Source: Thermoplasmata archaeon (GTDB taxonomy: Archaea; Thermoplasmatota; Thermoplasmata; Thermoplasmatales; Thermoplasmataceae). Taken from it: 7,843 bases of DNA. Location of the stretch: contig JAJZXP010000100.1 of the NCBI GenBank assembly GCA_021806345.1, forward strand, positions 1-7,843, given 5' to 3'. A program made the position numbers and the translations under genes. The notes under the pieces were generated by a model. The model did not search any database. It saw nothing but the letters and a program-made list of their open reading frames with translations, and had not been told where the DNA came from. Shown one piece after another: positions 5,596 to 7,843 of this stretch; positions within the stretch are counted from its first letter, which is position 1; each line of letters opens with the position of its first letter.

Positions 5596-6210
5596 TCAGG
5601 AAAGAAGTCCTGATGGAAGGATTCCTTCATTCTGCATGAAATTTATTATATATACATTCAGGGCAACCGTATTCACATAATAGGAACCAAACACGGGGAA
5701 ATTTCTCTGTTCCAGCTGTGAAATCTTGCTGTTCAGCATTGATTCCAGGGAACTTACTGAAAGTGATATATTTCTAGCTGCTGATACATTCTGGACCGAA
5801 TTTGCAATTCTGGCCACCTGATCATATGCACCAAGAATGGGTATGTTTGGATCAACTCCGGAAGCGGAGTATGCAACCATTGCATATGGTACCTGAGAAA
5901 GATTTATGCCGGGGTTTTCAGACCTGAACTGATTGATGTATGTCAATGTCTGGTTCAGCGTAGCGTTGGTGTCAATTGCATAGGTATTGTTAGCCGATGG
6001 TCTTGGATGGAAGAAATATGATGCATTGAAGGCATCGGCTATGAGATATGAACCGTATACAGTACCGTTTATCTTTACGGGCGAGCCCTGAGACTGAAAA
6101 GGAATCGCATGCTCAGTTATTTCTGACATAACTGTTGGATATACAAAACCAAGGACGAAAAGAAACACGAATGCGAACGCAACTGCCTTTATTGCTCTCT
6201 TAGAATTCAC
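5596..6210 (-). CDS. kdpC: Potassium-transporting ATPase subunit C
   Basis: KdpC is the single-span subunit of the high-affinity K+ pump KdpFABC, where it stabilises the complex and affects ATP and K+ affinity. One membrane helix (about 8-27) is followed by an outer domain with family hallmarks: FVYPTVMSEI, a GSYLIADAF segment, YFHPRPSA, then YSASGVDPNIP with the conserved SGxDP, QVARIA, and a C-terminal VNTVALNVYI. At 204 aa it is close to the usual 190-200. The start is taken as GTG 6210, which overlaps the kdpB TGA by four bases (GTGA). TTG 6213 would add one residue and is also possible. The outer domain has eight N-x-S/T sequons (N48, 62, 74, 82, 86, 103, 141, 147), suggesting heavy glycosylation. 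Translation is probably coupled to kdpB. Confidence 0.93.
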   Translation of the reverse strand: MNSKRAIKAVAFAFVFLFVLGFVYPTVMSEITEHAIPFQSQGSPVKINGTVYGSYLIADAFNASYFFHPRPSANNTYAIDTNATLNQTLTYINQFRSENPGINLSQVPYAMVAYSASGVDPNIPILGAYDQVARIANSVQNVSAARNISLSVSSLESMLNSKISQLEQRNFPVFGSYYVNTVALNVYIINFMQNEGILPSGLLS

Positions 6211-7843
6211 CAAACCGCCCCCGAAGCGATCATTATGCTGTATATGACCTTGATGAGGATAAATGGCAGAATAATACCGCCAATTCCATAAATAGAGATA
6301 TTCCTCCTTAACAAATCCCCTATTGACGATGGCTTGTATCTGACTCCTCTCAGGGCCATTGGCACAAGCATGAGAATAATAAGTGTGTTGAAAATGAGGG
6401 CAGCAGTTATTGCAACTATTGAATTCTGGAGATCAAGAATGTTCAGGAATCCAAGCTGAGGGAGCATTGTGAACATGGCAGGAACAATAACAAAGTATTT
6501 TGACAGATCATTGGCAATACTGAATGCTGTCAGGGAACCTCTTGTAATGAGAACCTGCTTTCCAAGGAATATAACATCGATCAGTTTGGTTGGATCGTTG
6601 TCCAAATCAACCATGTTTGCAGCATCCTTTGCCGCCTGTGTTCCGTTATTCATTGCAAGTCCAACATCTGCCCTGGAAAGTGCAGGAGCATCGTTTGTGC
6701 CATCTCCAACCATGGCAACCATCCTCTGCTGCTCCTTCTCTCTCACAACAACATTGTACTTATCCATGGGTGTGCTATTTGCGACGAATTCATCTATTCC
6801 GCTTTCCTGAGCAATAAATGCTGCAGTTGTCTCGTCATCACCGGTGCACATAATTGTCTTGATATTCATCTTCTTGAGTCTCTCAAGCCGCTGCCGCATT
6901 CCTGGCTTCAGCATGTCATTTAATTCAATGACACCTGTAAACTCGTTGTTTCTAACAACAACAAGTGCAGTACCTCCTCTTAGAGATATCTCCTTGCAAA
7001 GTCCTTCAATATAGATATCTGAAAGATCGAATCTCTTTTCCATTGCACGCAGGGCACCCTTGAATATTTCGTCAGATGAAGATTTGATACCACTTGATTT
7101 TGTTTCAGCAGAGAAGGGAACAAACTCGTAATTCTTCATTTCTTCCCTGCTGACTTCTACTCCTTCCTTCTTTCCAAGCTTGACAACGGACATACCTTCC
7201 TTTGTGAGATCATCCATGGAACTCATTACACACTGCTTCACGAATTCGATGTAATCCACGCCTTTGTTGGGATAGAACTTTGCAGCTTCCCGTTCACCCA
7301 TTGTTACAGTTCCGGTTTTATCCAGAATTATTGTATCTATGTCTCCTGCATTCTCAATGGCTTTTCCGCTCTTTGCAATTACATTATACTGAGATATTTT
7401 ATTTATAGAAGCAACACCAATTGCAGGAAGAAGGCCGCCAATGGTTGTAGGTATTAAGGCAATGAGCAGAACTATGAGTATCATAAGATTGGGAGAAATC
7501 CCGGAATAATATGTGGCTCCAAACAATGCTGAAACCACAATAAGGAAAATTAAAGTGATTCCGGACAGGAACACAGTCAATGCAATTTCATTTGGGGTTC
7601 TTGACCTCTTTGAGCTTTCGACAATTGCGATCATCTTATCGAGGAATGATTCCCCGGGATCGCTTGTAACCTGAACTTTAAGTGAATCAGTTACAAGAAC
7701 TGTTGAGCCTGTAACACTGTCACCAAATATTTTCCTTGAAGGCCGGGACTCTCCGGTCACGTTAGATTCATTGACATAGCCTGTCCCTTCAACAATTTCA
7801 CCATCAGTGGGTATCACATCCCCCTGTTCTATGAGTATGAGGT
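6207..7843 (-). CDS. kdpB: Potassium-transporting P-type ATPase subunit B (partial, N-terminus beyond right edge)
   Basis: The catalytic, ATP-hydrolysing subunit of the Kdp K+ importer. The frame stays open to the edge with 544 visible codons. About 130 N-terminal residues, including the first membrane helices, are outside. The visible part opens with LILIEQGDVIPTDGEIVEG of the actuator domain, then TGES (7757-7746). Helices follow around IPTTIGGLLPAIG, which contains the Kdp-specific fourth-helix motif. Next come the phosphorylation site DKTGT (7322-7308; its first Asp is phosphorylated), nucleotide-domain FVPFSAETKSSG and FKGA (Lys at 7061), TGDD (6845-6834), the hinge motif GDGTNDAPAL (from 6707), and three C-terminal helices. 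The GTG at 7817 is internal, not a start, because upstream codons still encode KdpB sequence. TGDD replaces the common TGDN. kdpC overlaps its stop. kdpA is expected upstream but not visible. Confidence 0.97.
   Translation of the reverse strand, partial: LILIEQGDVIPTDGEIVEGTGYVNESNVTGESRPSRKIFGDSVTGSTVLVTDSLKVQVTSDPGESFLDKMIAIVESSKRSRTPNEIALTVFLSGITLIFLIVVSALFGATYYSGISPNLMILIVLLIALIPTTIGGLLPAIGVASINKISQYNVIAKSGKAIENAGDIDTIILDKTGTVTMGEREAAKFYPNKGVDYIEFVKQCVMSSMDDLTKEGMSVVKLGKKEGVEVSREEMKNYEFVPFSAETKSSGIKSSSDEIFKGALRAMEKRFDLSDIYIEGLCKEISLRGGTALVVVRNNEFTGVIELNDMLKPGMRQRLERLKKMNIKTIMCTGDDETTAAFIAQESGIDEFVANSTPMDKYNVVVREKEQQRMVAMVGDGTNDAPALSRADVGLAMNNGTQAAKDAANMVDLDNDPTKLIDVIFLGKQVLITRGSLTAFSIANDLSKYFVIVPAMFTMLPQLGFLNILDLQNSIVAITAALIFNTLIILMLVPMALRGVRYKPSSIGDLLRRNISIYGIGGIILPFILIKVIYSIMIASGAVW

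Noticed and set aside
6469..6817. Two plus-strand ORFs opposite kdpB
   Set aside because: They mirror the conserved GDGTNDAP and helix region of KdpB and have no independent coding evidence.
7815..7817. GTG as a start codon for kdpB
   Set aside because: The frame continues to the window edge with KdpB-like residues (LILIEQGD), so the gene is 5'-truncated by the window rather than starting here.

Overview
The window looks like part of an archaeal chromosome, most likely a Thermoplasmatales-type archaeon (Thermoplasma/Ferroplasma/Cuniculiplasma relatives). The reasons are a Dph6-type diphthamide synthetase, a Kdp potassium ATPase beside a stand-alone universal stress protein, TATA boxes about 26-32 nt ahead of start codons (leaderless or nearly leaderless mRNAs), occasional Shine-Dalgarno (SD) starts, frequent GTG/TTG starts and a KdpC ectodomain rich in N-glycosylation sequons. 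The genus is inferred, not shown. No tRNA, rRNA, CRISPR array, IS element or transposase was seen.

Layout. Positions 1-256 (minus) hold the N-terminal part of a BCP-like peroxiredoxin that runs off the left edge. A divergent promoter region separates it from dph6 (557-1201, plus). Next comes an AT-rich, gene-poor stretch (1202-1652) leading to an unrecognised gene (1653-2330, plus). That gene encodes three membrane helices and a PKD/Ig-like outer domain. It starts with TTG behind a perfect SD, and a perfect 10-bp inverted repeat lies at its predicted transcription start. Two related dyads of the form TTTTAAAGRAACTCGT, with compensating arm changes, flank this interval. An upstream stretch (about 1397-1520) resembles a decayed copy of the gene's own 5' end.

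A minus-strand pair follows: purB (3113-4474, adenylosuccinate lyase) and, one base downstream, a winged-helix-like protein (2524-3111). A 300-bp divergent spacer leads to a tandem-domain UspA protein (4775-5593, plus). Its stop lies 2 bp from the stop of kdpC (minus), which overlaps kdpB. kdpB runs off the right edge; kdpA is expected beyond it but is not visible.

How the genes relate. KdpB and KdpC belong to one K+-importing P-type ATPase. The tail-to-tail USP gene is a plausible functional neighbour because USP domains occur in bacterial KdpD sensors. PurB and the winged-helix protein should share a transcript. Peroxiredoxin and Dph6 are divergent housekeeping genes. The most unusual region is 1350-2390: an orphan membrane/PKD-like gene in an AT-rich island bounded by covarying dyads and preceded by a possible degenerate duplicate of its 5' end. 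I did not find convincing evidence of a larger new system.
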